From: CAZKEW01 sp964580435 | GTDB lineage: Bacteria; Acidobacteriota; Aminicenantia; Aminicenantales; UBA8522 | Assembly: GCA_964580435.1 (NCBI GenBank) | Contig: CAZOKP010000053.1 | Location: 1-18,836, forward strand | Reading direction: 5' to 3' | Length of the DNA: 18,836 bases | Shown: positions 6,414-13,977 of the stretch, piece by piece | Position numbering within the stretch: position 1 is the first letter of the stretch | How the letters are laid out: each line of letters begins with the position of its first letter | Program-made: the position numbers and the translations under genes | Notes under the pieces: model-generated | What the model saw: only the letters and a program-made list of their open reading frames with translations | Databases searched by the model: none | Told to the model about the DNA's origin: nothing

Positions 6414-7632
6414 CCTTATCCTCTACAGAGCTGGCGACAATATTTGCCACCCGGCTTCTCATCGCCGCGATAACGTCTGTGTCTTTATCGTCCGGATGAA
6501 CACGGTTGGTGAGAAAAACAATAAATATGCCCGTGTCAGGGTCGATCCAGATGGACGTTCCCGTGAATCCCGTATGCCCGTACGCGTGAGGCCCGAAAAG
6601 ATCGCCCCCAGGGGTGTTCTGAGCAGAAAAGAGGTCCCATCCCAGGCCGCGACCTGCATATGAAGCTTTCGGCCAAACGGACGTCATCTTGGCTACGGTG
6701 AGCGGGCTCAGGATCCGCGCGTCTTTGTGCTTTCCTCCGTCAAGTATCATTTGGGCAAAAATCGCCAGGTCATCCGCCGTTGAGAAAAGACCGGCATTTC
6801 CCGAGATTCCCCCCTGCAGGCGCGCCAGAGGGTCATGGACGACGCCCACCAGCGGTTTCCCTTCGATGACCTCAGTGGGAACGCAGGAAGCGCGGTACTT
6901 CTCGGGGGGATTATAAAAAGTGCGCTTCATCCTGAGCGGGCTGAAAATATGCTCCTGAGAGAATTTGGCGATGTTCTGGCCCGTGATCTTCTCCAAAATG
7001 TAAGCCAGGGTGATGTAGTCCAGGCAGCTATAGTGGAACGCCGTGCCGGGCGGGTCTGTTTTTTGAAGCTGAGCAATGTAGCTGACTAGCTGACCCGTCG
7101 AGCAGGGGCGTCCAAACCTCTTTTCAATTTCGGCCAGGTCGTCAGCAGTTGTATATGGCGGCAAACCCGATGTGTGGGTCAGGAGATGCCAGAGTCTGGC
7201 GTCCTCCGAGGCTTTTCCGGTCGCATCCACATAGCGAGCGAAATCGGGGACATAATCTTTGACTTTTTCATCGAGGCTGACCCTCCCCTGCTCGACCAGG
7301 ATCATGATGGATGTTGCCGTGGCCACCGGCTTGGTGAGGGAGGCCAGGTCAAAGATCATCGTCGTTTCCATCGGCCGGGGCTGCGGAATCCATTGGCTCT
7401 CGCCGAAAGCTTTCCGGACAACGATTTTGTCTTTTCTTCCCACCAGGATAACCGCGCCGGGAAAATCCTTGCGGGCGATGGATTCCTTGATGATCCCATC
7501 GAGCAAGCGGAGATGTTTGCCCGACAGGCCGACTTCTTCCGGGCTGGTCGTCCCGCCTGAATTTGGTCCGCAGCGGGAAGCGAGAAGGGCAACCAGGAGC
7601 AAAGCCGCAATCTTGGCGGTGCCAATCTTCAT
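6388..7632 (-). CDS. Serine hydrolase, beta-lactamase/PBP (class C, PBP4B/YfeW-like) family
   Basis: 414 residues beginning with a hydrophobic leader that ends near LLASRCGPNSGG; this may be a lipoprotein attached through Cys21, although Arg at -1 is not a normal lipobox residue. The penicilloyl-transferase core is clear: SLTK at 98-101 gives the acyl nucleophile Ser98 and Lys101, and HTG at 353-355 replaces KTG. The second motif is Y201-S-C instead of Y-x-N. The sections GLFSTADDLAIFAQMIL and HTGFTGTSIWIDP resemble the PBP4B/YfeW group, so a D-Ala carboxypeptidase, esterase or amidase role in the periplasm is likelier than a true beta-lactamase. I chose ATG 7632, which follows a GAGG site, over ATG 7659, which lies in the predicted -10 box. 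It converges on and overlaps its neighbour by 26 bp. Confidence 0.85.
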   Translation of the reverse strand: MKIGTAKIAALLLVALLASRCGPNSGGTTSPEEVGLSGKHLRLLDGIIKESIARKDFPGAVILVGRKDKIVVRKAFGESQWIPQPRPMETTMIFDLASLTKPVATATSIMILVEQGRVSLDEKVKDYVPDFARYVDATGKASEDARLWHLLTHTSGLPPYTTADDLAEIEKRFGRPCSTGQLVSYIAQLQKTDPPGTAFHYSCLDYITLAYILEKITGQNIAKFSQEHIFSPLRMKRTFYNPPEKYRASCVPTEVIEGKPLVGVVHDPLARLQGGISGNAGLFSTADDLAIFAQMILDGGKHKDARILSPLTVAKMTSVWPKASYAGRGLGWDLFSAQNTPGGDLFGPHAYGHTGFTGTSIWIDPDTGIFIVFLTNRVHPDDKDTDVIAAMRSRVANIVASSVEDKVNPRSPSR

Positions 7633-7654
7633 CTCGAACCTCGTTTCGAAAGAT

Positions 7655-7683
7655 ATCATTTCTTAGGCTGAGAGAGAAGTCAA
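7655..7683 (-). promoter_or_regulatory. Candidate sigma70 promoter of the serine hydrolase gene
   Basis: On the minus strand TTGACT (7678-7683) and AATGAT (7655-7660) are separated by 17 nt. The predicted start is near 7648, 16 nt before ATG 7632. The -35 is good and the -10 is moderate. Confidence 0.45.
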
Positions 7684-7736
7684 GTCGCTCCGGCTTTTTG
7701 TTGCTAACCCGGCCGCCAGCAAGTTTCCTATAAAAA

Positions 7737-7783
7737 AAGAACATTCAAAATCTTGGATTAAATCCAAAATATTGAATTTTCTT
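7737..7783. promoter_or_regulatory. 47-bp near-perfect palindrome, candidate activator site
   Basis: The stretch is symmetrical about A7760, with 20 of 23 base pairs matching; the core is TTGGATT-A-AATCCAA (7753-7767). The centre is about 105 bp upstream of the start predicted for the sigma54 promoter at 7838. That is where enhancer-binding proteins of sigma54 usually bind, so I read it as their site. It is AT-rich and has a one-base centre, which makes a transcription terminator unlikely. Confidence 0.55.
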
Positions 7784-7837
7784 ATTCCTTATTCAAGCTT
7801 AATTTATTGAAACTAATATGTTTATAATTCAAGCACG

Positions 7838-7854
7838 TTGGCATGATAATTGCA
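7838..7854 (+). promoter_or_regulatory. Sigma54 (-24/-12) promoter of the TonB-dependent transporter gene
   Basis: TTGGCATGATAATTGCA matches the RpoN consensus, with GG at 7840-7841 and GC at 7852-7853 and the required 10 bp between them. The predicted start is near 7865, giving a leader of about 175 nt. No competing good sigma70 promoter was noticed in this region. Transcription would need an ATP-dependent activator, probably acting at the upstream palindrome. Confidence 0.75.
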
Positions 7855-7864
7855 CATTACCAAA

Positions 7865-8039
7865 AAAGATGAATCTTATAAACAAGGGGGTGAGAATCTG
7901 AGAAAGTTTATTTGGATGAGGGTTGGAGCTGGAAAATATTTTCCGCTCCGGGGGTGAAGGGTCTTCGCTCCTGTCAAGTGGGAGCGAGGTTTGGTTTCCC
8001 TTCATCGGGAAATTCGAAAAAAAGGAGTTGAATGAAAGA
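7865..8039 (+). other. Long structured 5' leader of the transporter gene
   Basis: Three hairpins can be drawn: 7925-7949 (GGAGC plus GGAAAA arms with one bulged T), 7963-7989 (core CGCTCC / GGAGCG) and 7995-8012 (TTTCCC / GGGAAA). GGAGC and GCTCC each occur twice, so the 7925 arm could pair instead with 7967-7971, giving two exclusive folds. A short frame at 7869-7901 and a three-codon frame at 8032-8043, overlapping the main start as ATGA, are also present. This could be a translation-control leader; no known riboswitch class was recognised. Confidence 0.45.
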
Positions 8040-11000
8040 ATGAGCAAGCTTAAGACACTTATTCTTGGTTTGGTTATGATTTTTGTGGCCAGTTCATTTG
8101 CCCTTGCTCAGGGTGCAGGTGCCCCGACCGGAAAATTCGAAGGAAGAATCACAGACAATCAGGGAGTAGCTCTTCCGGGTGTCACCATCGAAGCCACCAG
8201 CCCCAAACTGGTCGGCAAAGCTGTTACCGTAAGTGATGCAAGTGGTGCCTATCGTCTGTTGTCCCTTCCTTCAGGGGTATACGAGATCACCTTTACGCTC
8301 CAGGGGTTTAAGAAAATCGTCAGAAAAGACGTCATCATGCAGTTGCAGCAGACCATCATGCTGAATATCACCATGGAGCCGACAGCCATCGAAGAAACCG
8401 TGACCGTTATCGGAATGAGCCCTCTGATCGACGTCAAGAGCACGGTCAGGGGCATGACGCTTACGAAGGAGGTCTTCAATTCTCTGCCCAAGGGCCGTAA
8501 CTTTGACTCCCTCATCACCGCTGTCCCGGGCGTTTCCAACGAATCGATCATCGGTGGGACCTCGGTGGACGGAGCTTCCGGCCTGGAAAACATGTACTAT
8601 GTTGACGGCGCGGACGTCACGAACCTTCTCACTGGCGCGCGCGCCCAAAGCGCCGCCTTCGAATTCGTTGACGAGGTCCAGGTCAGGGCATCGGGCTACC
8701 AAGCCGAGTATGGCGGTTCACTGGGCGGCGTCGTGAGCGTTATTACCCGGTCCGGCGGCAATGCGTTCCATGGCGAAGTTTTGGGCTACTGGAACGGCGC
8801 GAAACTGCGCGGGGAATATCGCGATATCCTGGCGCAGGACTGGCAGGACGAGAGCGTGGCGGTCTATTATCCCTACAATTTGTATTACGGCAAGGACCAG
8901 GATAATCGGTATGAGGTTGGAGGCAGCCTGGGCGGCTACATCTGGAAGGACAAAATCTGGTTCTTCGGCTCTGTTCTCCCGGTATTCTACAATAACACCC
9001 GCCTCGTAACCTATTTGCCGTACGGCGGGGAACAGAGGGAGTGGAATAGGACCGAGACCCAATGGAACTGGAACGCCAAGCTGACCGCTCAGCTCTTTGG
9101 CAAGCTGCGGCTCGCTGCCTCGGTCGTCAACAATTTTTACAAATACAAGGGCGACCTTTCGACAGGGATGACCGATAACCCGGACCCGGCAATATCCTAC
9201 GATAATTACGGTTTCTCCTACCCCAACATATCAGGCGCAATTACCGCCGACCTGACGCTGGGCAACAACTTCCTGACTTCGATCCGCGGCGGCTACTTCA
9301 GGACCGACCGGACCGAACAGCTCGTGAAGCCGCCGGATGAGCCCTGCTTCCAGTTCTTGACCGAACAGCCCATGGGGTACACCTCGACGACCAATATCGG
9401 CCTGCTCGACGTCCCGGCCGAATACCAGAAACCCCTGGGTTTCAGGAATTATAACCGTGCGAACTCGGCTGCTGTTCAAAAGAACCTCAACGAGAAGTAC
9501 AGCGTCGCGGCCGACCTCACCTACTTCCTCAACGCAGGCGGTGAGCACGCGTTCAAACTTGGGGCCGCGTACGTGCGCCAAGGCCAGAACTATGATGAAT
9601 CTTCGCCGAACCCGGTTATGTTCTTCGCCTGGGACCGCGACTTAATCGCTTATGGCACCAACTACGGCCGCGGAACGTATGGCTACTACGCAGCACGGGG
9701 AGCCCCGGCAACGGGACCTTATGGCAATTTTTATCAGGCCTACAGCAACCGTTGGATGATTTATCTCCAGGACTCGTGGACTATCTCGAACCGCTGGACC
9801 GTAAACCTTGGCCTGAGGACCGAATCCGAGTACATCCCTTCCTACGCCACCGGGAATCCGGATTTTGAGAACTTGGTCCCGTTAGAGTTGGGCTTCGGCG
9901 ACAAGTTGGCGCCGCGCTTAGGGGTTGTCTGGGATGTTTATGGCGACTCCAGCTTGAAGATCTATGGCTCCGTGGGATGGTATTATGACGTCATGAAGCT
10001 CGCAATGGCGGCGGGGTCTTATGGCGGGACCAAGTGGAAGAGCGTTTATTATGCCCTTGACACGTACGCGTGGGACACCCTCGGTGTCAACGGCAACTTC
10101 CCCGGCAGGCTGCTCTATACCGCAAGTCCCGACGGCACTCTCGATTTCCGTGCGCCCTCGTTTGGTCAAACCGACCAGAACTTGAAGCCGATGAGCCAGA
10201 CAGAATACAGCCTCGGCGGCGAGTACAGGCTCCAAGAAAACCTGTCCCTGTCGGTGCGTGGCGTCTACAAACACCTCAACTGGACTATTGAAGACATGGG
10301 CGTGCTCCTCCCGGCAAGCGGCGAAAGCTACTTCACCTCGAACCCCGGCGGCGACTACATTAATCAGAGGTACGATGAAGCTAAAGCGGCTGGTCTTATG
10401 CCGGAGGCGGCTCCCTACCTTCCGAGGGCGAAGCGCGAATACCTTGCTGTCAACATCTCTCTCGACAAGCGCTTCTCCAACAACTGGCAGGGAGGCGTAT
10501 CTTTAACCCTTAGCAGTTTGAAGGGAAACTACAGCGGTCTCGCCTCGGGCGACGAAGTTCAGGGAATGGGCGGCCGCGCCGACCCCAACGTTGAGCGCTA
10601 CTTCGACCTCTGGTATCTCGCTCGTGATATCTATGGGGACTCATACGACGGCCCGATGCCCGGCGACCGTCCTTTCTACTTCAAATTCTACGGGTCCTAC
10701 ACCTTCAAATGGGGTCTGACCGCAGGCCTCATCGTCAACGCCATGAGCGGCCTTCCGACCTCCACTGAGTTGGAAGCGACGAGTGGTTGGTTGGCGTACA
10801 ACCGCAACGACTTGGGACGGAGCCCGTTCCTTTGGTTCACCAACCTTTACCTTGCCTACGATATCAAGCTCGGGGGCACCAAGCTCCAGTTCAACTGCAA
10901 TGTCGACAACCTCTTCAACGTCGCCACAGCCCAGCGCAAATACTCGCTGATTTTCCTGGACGGCGGCTACCCGTCAGAAGACGTTCTTGCCCAATACAAT

Positions 11001-11105
11001 TGGGACCCCTACGACTATGACCCCACCCCAGACCCGAGGTACAACAAGGAGCTGGGTTTCTACCCCCCGATCACTGTTCGCCTGGGAGTCAATTTCTCGT
11101 TCTAG
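8040..11105 (+). CDS. TonB-dependent outer-membrane transporter, Oar/carboxypeptidase-regulatory type
   Basis: 1021 residues. Residues 1-23 form a signal peptide ending ALA before Gln24. A carboxypeptidase-regulatory-like beta-sandwich follows at about 31-113 (GRITDNQGVALPGVTIEAT...SGAYRLLSLPSG). A TonB-box-like EETVTVIG comes next at 118-125, then the plug domain (about 127-250, including MYYVDGADVTN and GGVVSVITRSGGNAFHG). The rest is a tyrosine- and tryptophan-rich 22-strand-type barrel ending VRLGVNFSF, with the terminal Phe needed for BAM-mediated insertion. It should take up a large ligand, possibly oligosaccharide or peptide, using TonB energy. The frame is open upstream to 7923, but ATG 8040 starts the signal peptide and has AAAGGAG about 12 nt before it. 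It is flanked by a sigma54 promoter and a strong terminator, so it is monocistronic. No SusD-like lipoprotein follows. Confidence 0.93.
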   Translation: MSKLKTLILGLVMIFVASSFALAQGAGAPTGKFEGRITDNQGVALPGVTIEATSPKLVGKAVTVSDASGAYRLLSLPSGVYEITFTLQGFKKIVRKDVIMQLQQTIMLNITMEPTAIEETVTVIGMSPLIDVKSTVRGMTLTKEVFNSLPKGRNFDSLITAVPGVSNESIIGGTSVDGASGLENMYYVDGADVTNLLTGARAQSAAFEFVDEVQVRASGYQAEYGGSLGGVVSVITRSGGNAFHGEVLGYWNGAKLRGEYRDILAQDWQDESVAVYYPYNLYYGKDQDNRYEVGGSLGGYIWKDKIWFFGSVLPVFYNNTRLVTYLPYGGEQREWNRTETQWNWNAKLTAQLFGKLRLAASVVNNFYKYKGDLSTGMTDNPDPAISYDNYGFSYPNISGAITADLTLGNNFLTSIRGGYFRTDRTEQLVKPPDEPCFQFLTEQPMGYTSTTNIGLLDVPAEYQKPLGFRNYNRANSAAVQKNLNEKYSVAADLTYFLNAGGEHAFKLGAAYVRQGQNYDESSPNPVMFFAWDRDLIAYGTNYGRGTYGYYAARGAPATGPYGNFYQAYSNRWMIYLQDSWTISNRWTVNLGLRTESEYIPSYATGNPDFENLVPLELGFGDKLAPRLGVVWDVYGDSSLKIYGSVGWYYDVMKLAMAAGSYGGTKWKSVYYALDTYAWDTLGVNGNFPGRLLYTASPDGTLDFRAPSFGQTDQNLKPMSQTEYSLGGEYRLQENLSLSVRGVYKHLNWTIEDMGVLLPASGESYFTSNPGGDYINQRYDEAKAAGLMPEAAPYLPRAKREYLAVNISLDKRFSNNWQGGVSLTLSSLKGNYSGLASGDEVQGMGGRADPNVERYFDLWYLARDIYGDSYDGPMPGDRPFYFKFYGSYTFKWGLTAGLIVNAMSGLPTSTELEATSGWLAYNRNDLGRSPFLWFTNLYLAYDIKLGGTKLQFNCNVDNLFNVATAQRKYSLIFLDGGYPSEDVLAQYNWDPYDYDPTPDPRYNKELGFYPPITVRLGVNFSF

Positions 11106-11133
11106 TTCCTTTCTCGAGCTGACGCAGACGAGA

Positions 11134-11175
11134 GGCCCGTCCCCGCTTCGGCGGGGGCGGGCCTTTTATTTTTTT
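11134..11175 (+). terminator. Rho-independent terminator with UUCG tetraloop
   Basis: A 13-bp GC-rich stem (11134-11146 with 11151-11163, one G-T wobble) is capped by TTCG and followed by TTTTATTTTTTT. It begins 28 nt after the transporter stop codon and is the clearest terminator in the window. Confidence 0.95.
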
Positions 11176-11203
11176 GACAACCTCCCGGGAATCGGGCTAA
11201 GAT
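11174..11203 (+). promoter_or_regulatory. Sigma70 promoter of the secreted TPR gene
   Basis: TTGACA (11174-11179) and TAAGAT (11198-11203) are 18 nt apart. The -35 box begins inside the T-tract of the preceding terminator. The predicted start is near 11210, 22 nt before ATG 11232, with GAGGAGG as Shine-Dalgarno sequence. Confidence 0.6.
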
Positions 11204-11231
11204 CAAAATGCCGGTCTGAGGAGGCGCGAGC

Positions 11232-12047
11232 ATGAAGGCAAGGAAAATAGCCGCTTTAGCCGTGGCCGTTCTCTCTTTTTCGGGGTTTGGCCTGGCTCAA
11301 ATCGGGTTCGACCAGGAAGAGAAGATGATGATCCAGAAGCTTAAGGCGTCCGAGGGAAAGCTTGAGGAGGGAAGGGCGCTCTTTGTTAAAGGCAAGTTCG
11401 ACAAGGCCGAGATAAAGTTCAAGGAATGCCTGGATATATTCGCAAAAAACGCTGACGCCAACTATTTCATGGCCCAAGTCCTTCTCAAGAAGGACTCTCT
11501 TGAACAGGCCCTCGAGTTCATCAAGACAGCGGAGACATGTTTCTCGGAGCTCAGCAAATTGTACACGTTCTCGCACCAGGAGATGATGAACCAGCTCAGA
11601 GAACAGAAGCGGGCGCTGGAGGAGAGCAATCGCAGTTCGCAAGCCGTCCTCAGCGACCTTCAGGGGGGGCCGCGCTCGGACCAGACACAGGCAAGCATAT
11701 CGAGCCTACAGGGCGAGATCCAGCAGAGAAATAACCTGATCTCCCAGATCGACACCCAGCTCCTGAATCCGGTCCCCATGGTCATGGAAACGCCCGCCGG
11801 ATACTTCTATATCCACGGCAACATCCTCTTTAGGCTGAAGGATTATCAGGGGGCTGTCCTCCAGTACCTCGAGACGATCAAGCGCGACCCCAAGCACGAA
11901 TTCGCTTACAACAACCTGGCCAACATTTTTTTCATGGCCAAGCAGTATGACCGGGCTCTCGGTTTCCTCGAGCAGGCGGAGGCCAACGGGGTCACGGTAA
12001 ACCCTCAATTCAAAAAGGATATCGAGGCCAGGCTGGCGAAAAAGTAG
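11232..12047 (+). CDS. Secreted TPR and coiled-coil protein
   Basis: 271 residues with a signal peptide ending GLA at 22. Mature domains: an N-terminal TPR-like helical block (about 38-105, with EEGRALFVKGKFDKAEIKFKECL), a Gln/Ser/Glu-rich coiled-coil stretch (about 110-175) and a C-terminal pair of TPRs (about 188-265, with LFRLKDYQGAVLQYLETIKRDP). TPRs bind protein partners, so this is probably a periplasmic scaffold. The start is fixed by GAGGAGG with 7 nt spacing. It has its own promoter and lies between the transporter and the convergent carboxypeptidase-regulatory/TPR gene, whose stop is only 4 nt away. It may belong with that envelope group; no partner is proven. Confidence 0.85.
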   Translation: MKARKIAALAVAVLSFSGFGLAQIGFDQEEKMMIQKLKASEGKLEEGRALFVKGKFDKAEIKFKECLDIFAKNADANYFMAQVLLKKDSLEQALEFIKTAETCFSELSKLYTFSHQEMMNQLREQKRALEESNRSSQAVLSDLQGGPRSDQTQASISSLQGEIQQRNNLISQIDTQLLNPVPMVMETPAGYFYIHGNILFRLKDYQGAVLQYLETIKRDPKHEFAYNNLANIFFMAKQYDRALGFLEQAEANGVTVNPQFKKDIEARLAKK

Positions 12048-12051
12048 GGAC

Positions 12052-13017
12052 TTATTTTTTAATTGTGTTGATAATATTCTGGACCCGAGCCGACCTATCT
12101 GTGTTCGGCTCAAGCTTCAAGAACTGCTCAAAATATTCAACTGCCTTGATCATATCTCCTTTATTGAGATAGACATATCCCAGCTTGAGGTACGGGTCGG
12201 GCCAATCGGGTTTGATCTTGGCGGCCAGCTCGAGGTAAGTCAGAGCGTCATCGATTTTCTGGTTGGAGAAATAGATTTCGCCGACATTGTAAGCCAGATT
12301 CTCGTCCTGGGGAGAGGTGTCGAGCGATTGCCGGAAATATTTTTGGGCTTCCTCGAGATTGTTCTGTCTGAGGTGGCAAAGCCCGATCGCAGCCAGACCC
12401 TTGGCGGTCATCTCCTTCCCCATGGCCGAGTCCGCTTTGGCTTGCTCGATGAGATTGTTATACGTCTTGACCGCGTTCTCGTAGTCTTCCTTTTCCCGAT
12501 AGCAGTCGCCCATGTTAAGGAGGACTTGATAAGCCGCAGGATTCTTGTCCAGGAATTGCTGGTACAAGGCCATCGCCGCATCATACTTGCCGTCTTTATA
12601 ATAGGCATTGGCCTCGTCCAAAAGGGCAAATGATGCCTCATCCTTGACAGCTCCAAACTCTTCTTGTGCTCGCTGCAACACGATCGTTAATTTGGCGAGT
12701 TTTTCCAGCTGGCTGACAGAGATGCCCTGGCTTGCCGGAATAAAGCCTGGAGCAGATACGACGATGACCCACTGCCCTGTGCCGAGACCCATAAACCCCC
12801 ATTCGCCATTTTTGTTAGAGGTTGTCTCCCTTTTAATATTTTCTTCCTTGGTGAAAGTGATCACAATTTTAGCCGCAGAAATCGGCTTCCCGTCCGGGTC
12901 GACGACCACGCCGCCGAGCCTGGCCGTTCCCAATCCAGCCTGAGACAGAGCTGAAGCCGTAAAAAAAAGAACAAGAAGAATCAATAGTGCGGATTTTAAT
13001 AGGAAACTAAATCTCAT
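12052..13017 (-). CDS. Secreted carboxypeptidase-regulatory-like and TPR protein
   Basis: 321 residues. The signal peptide is residues 1-25 (cleavage around ALS before Gln26). Residues about 30-113 form a carboxypeptidase-regulatory-like beta-sandwich (GGVVVDPDGKPISAAKI, then GEWGFMGLGTGQWVIVVSAPGF cut across two strands). Residues about 125-318 hold roughly five TPR units, ending YLKLGYVYLNKGDMIKAVEYF. The first domain type is also found at the N-terminus of the TonB transporter at 8040, so both may contact the same envelope partner. The start ATG 13017 has a near-perfect AAGGAGGT. It lies 51 nt downstream of the GWxTD pair and has a candidate promoter in that gap, so it may be read alone or through from the pair. 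Confidence 0.88.
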   Translation of the reverse strand: MRFSFLLKSALLILLVLFFTASALSQAGLGTARLGGVVVDPDGKPISAAKIVITFTKEENIKRETTSNKNGEWGFMGLGTGQWVIVVSAPGFIPASQGISVSQLEKLAKLTIVLQRAQEEFGAVKDEASFALLDEANAYYKDGKYDAAMALYQQFLDKNPAAYQVLLNMGDCYREKEDYENAVKTYNNLIEQAKADSAMGKEMTAKGLAAIGLCHLRQNNLEEAQKYFRQSLDTSPQDENLAYNVGEIYFSNQKIDDALTYLELAAKIKPDWPDPYLKLGYVYLNKGDMIKAVEYFEQFLKLEPNTDRSARVQNIINTIKK

Positions 13018-13039
13018 CTTACCTCCTTACGTCGAGCAT

Positions 13040-13045
13040 ATTATA
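13040..13045 (-). promoter_or_regulatory. Candidate -10 box for the carboxypeptidase-regulatory/TPR gene
   Basis: A consensus TATAAT on the minus strand predicts a start near 13033, 16 nt before ATG 13017. The -35 region is poor (CTGTGT at 17 nt spacing). The gene could also be transcribed from the GWxTD operon promoter. Confidence 0.35.
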
Positions 13046-13068
13046 AAGCAAAAAGCGGATGAACACAG

Positions 13069-13977
13069 CTATAAGGTCAGACTGTCCTTTGTTTTTTTTT
13101 GGCTTCCGTCGGCGGTGTTTTGCAGGTCCAAGCTCAGGGTGTACGTTCCCGGCACCGTCTCCACCGAGACCTCAATGAGATAATCCCCCGGGAGGGTTTT
13201 GAGGAATTCCTCCTGGGCCAGGGCAAGAGAATAACTCTGGCGATGTTCCCAGGCTCTTTTTCCGGAGGAGTCGTCGAGCTCAACGGAAAGCTCCAAGGTA
13301 GTTTTAAAGGTGTTCCCTTCAAGATTGAACCAGATATTCTTGTACGGAATTTTAATTTGAAGAAGGGCTTTTCCTTCTCCGGCCGGCTTCACCTCGAGAT
13401 GGGCGTCCAAGAGCTCTTTCCCTTTTTCGGGACGGGCTTTGGGCAGGAGCATCACCTGGGTTTGGTTGATTTGGCCGATTTGGTCGGCGCTTGCCGGGTC
13501 GAGCCTGTAATAACCCGTCCAGTTTTCATCAATAAAAACAATGGGGAAGAATCCATAGTACCAGATTTCCGTCGGAACGCCCTCAAGCGTTAGGCCCCTA
13601 GGATAGGTTTCTCTGGTGTCTGGAGGGCCAAGAAGGACATAAAGCCGTCCTCTGTCCTGGAGCCAGCCCGGGGTCGTCCCTTCTTTAAACAGGAGGTTGG
13701 CCTGGTCAATGCGCTTGTAATACTCGTCCTTGAACTCGTTGACCTCTGTTAGGGGGTTGGGGTCTCGTTTCTTCCAATATTCCTCGATAAAACCGGGCCT
13801 TTCGGAAGCCGGGAGCGCCAGGAATGCTTCGCGTTCCTCTTTGGTGATGAGATATCTCACTTTTGACAGAAATTCCTTGCTCTCGGGATCAAGGGAATTC
13901 GGAATTCGATAGGCTGCGCAACAGAGGAAAAAAAGGAATGAGGAGAGATAAAAAACCAGAACAACCCTCTTTTTCAC
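13069..13977 (-). CDS. GWxTD-domain protein, exported
   Basis: 302 residues. A hydrophobic leader ends at Cys19-Cys20; a lipoprotein is possible but the lipobox is not canonical. The GWxTD domain, whose biochemical role is unknown, spans about 28-175. It carries EYWKKRDPNP at 66-75, NEFKDEYYKRIDQAN at 80-94, and the signature GWLQDRGRLYVLLGPPD at 104-120, where Gln replaces the usual Thr. The second half is beta-rich. Translation begins at GTG 13977, overlapping the stop of the upstream gene as GTGA, so the two are translationally coupled. The domain is shared with that upstream protein, so the pair is probably an ancient duplication. Function: envelope-located, otherwise unknown. Confidence 0.85.
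   Translation of the reverse strand: MKKRVVLVFYLSSFLFFLCCAAYRIPNSLDPESKEFLSKVRYLITKEEREAFLALPASERPGFIEEYWKKRDPNPLTEVNEFKDEYYKRIDQANLLFKEGTTPGWLQDRGRLYVLLGPPDTRETYPRGLTLEGVPTEIWYYGFFPIVFIDENWTGYYRLDPASADQIGQINQTQVMLLPKARPEKGKELLDAHLEVKPAGEGKALLQIKIPYKNIWFNLEGNTFKTTLELSVELDDSSGKRAWEHRQSYSLALAQEEFLKTLPGDYLIEVSVETVPGTYTLSLDLQNTADGSQKKTKDSLTL

Noticed and set aside
7923..8039. N-terminal extension of the TonB-dependent transporter
   Set aside because: It would place 39 non-hydrophobic residues before an excellent signal peptide, and the DNA there folds into leader hairpins.
8040..11105. SusC/SusD polysaccharide utilisation pair
   Set aside because: No SusD-like lipoprotein follows the transporter; it ends at a strong terminator, and its domains fit the Oar type better.
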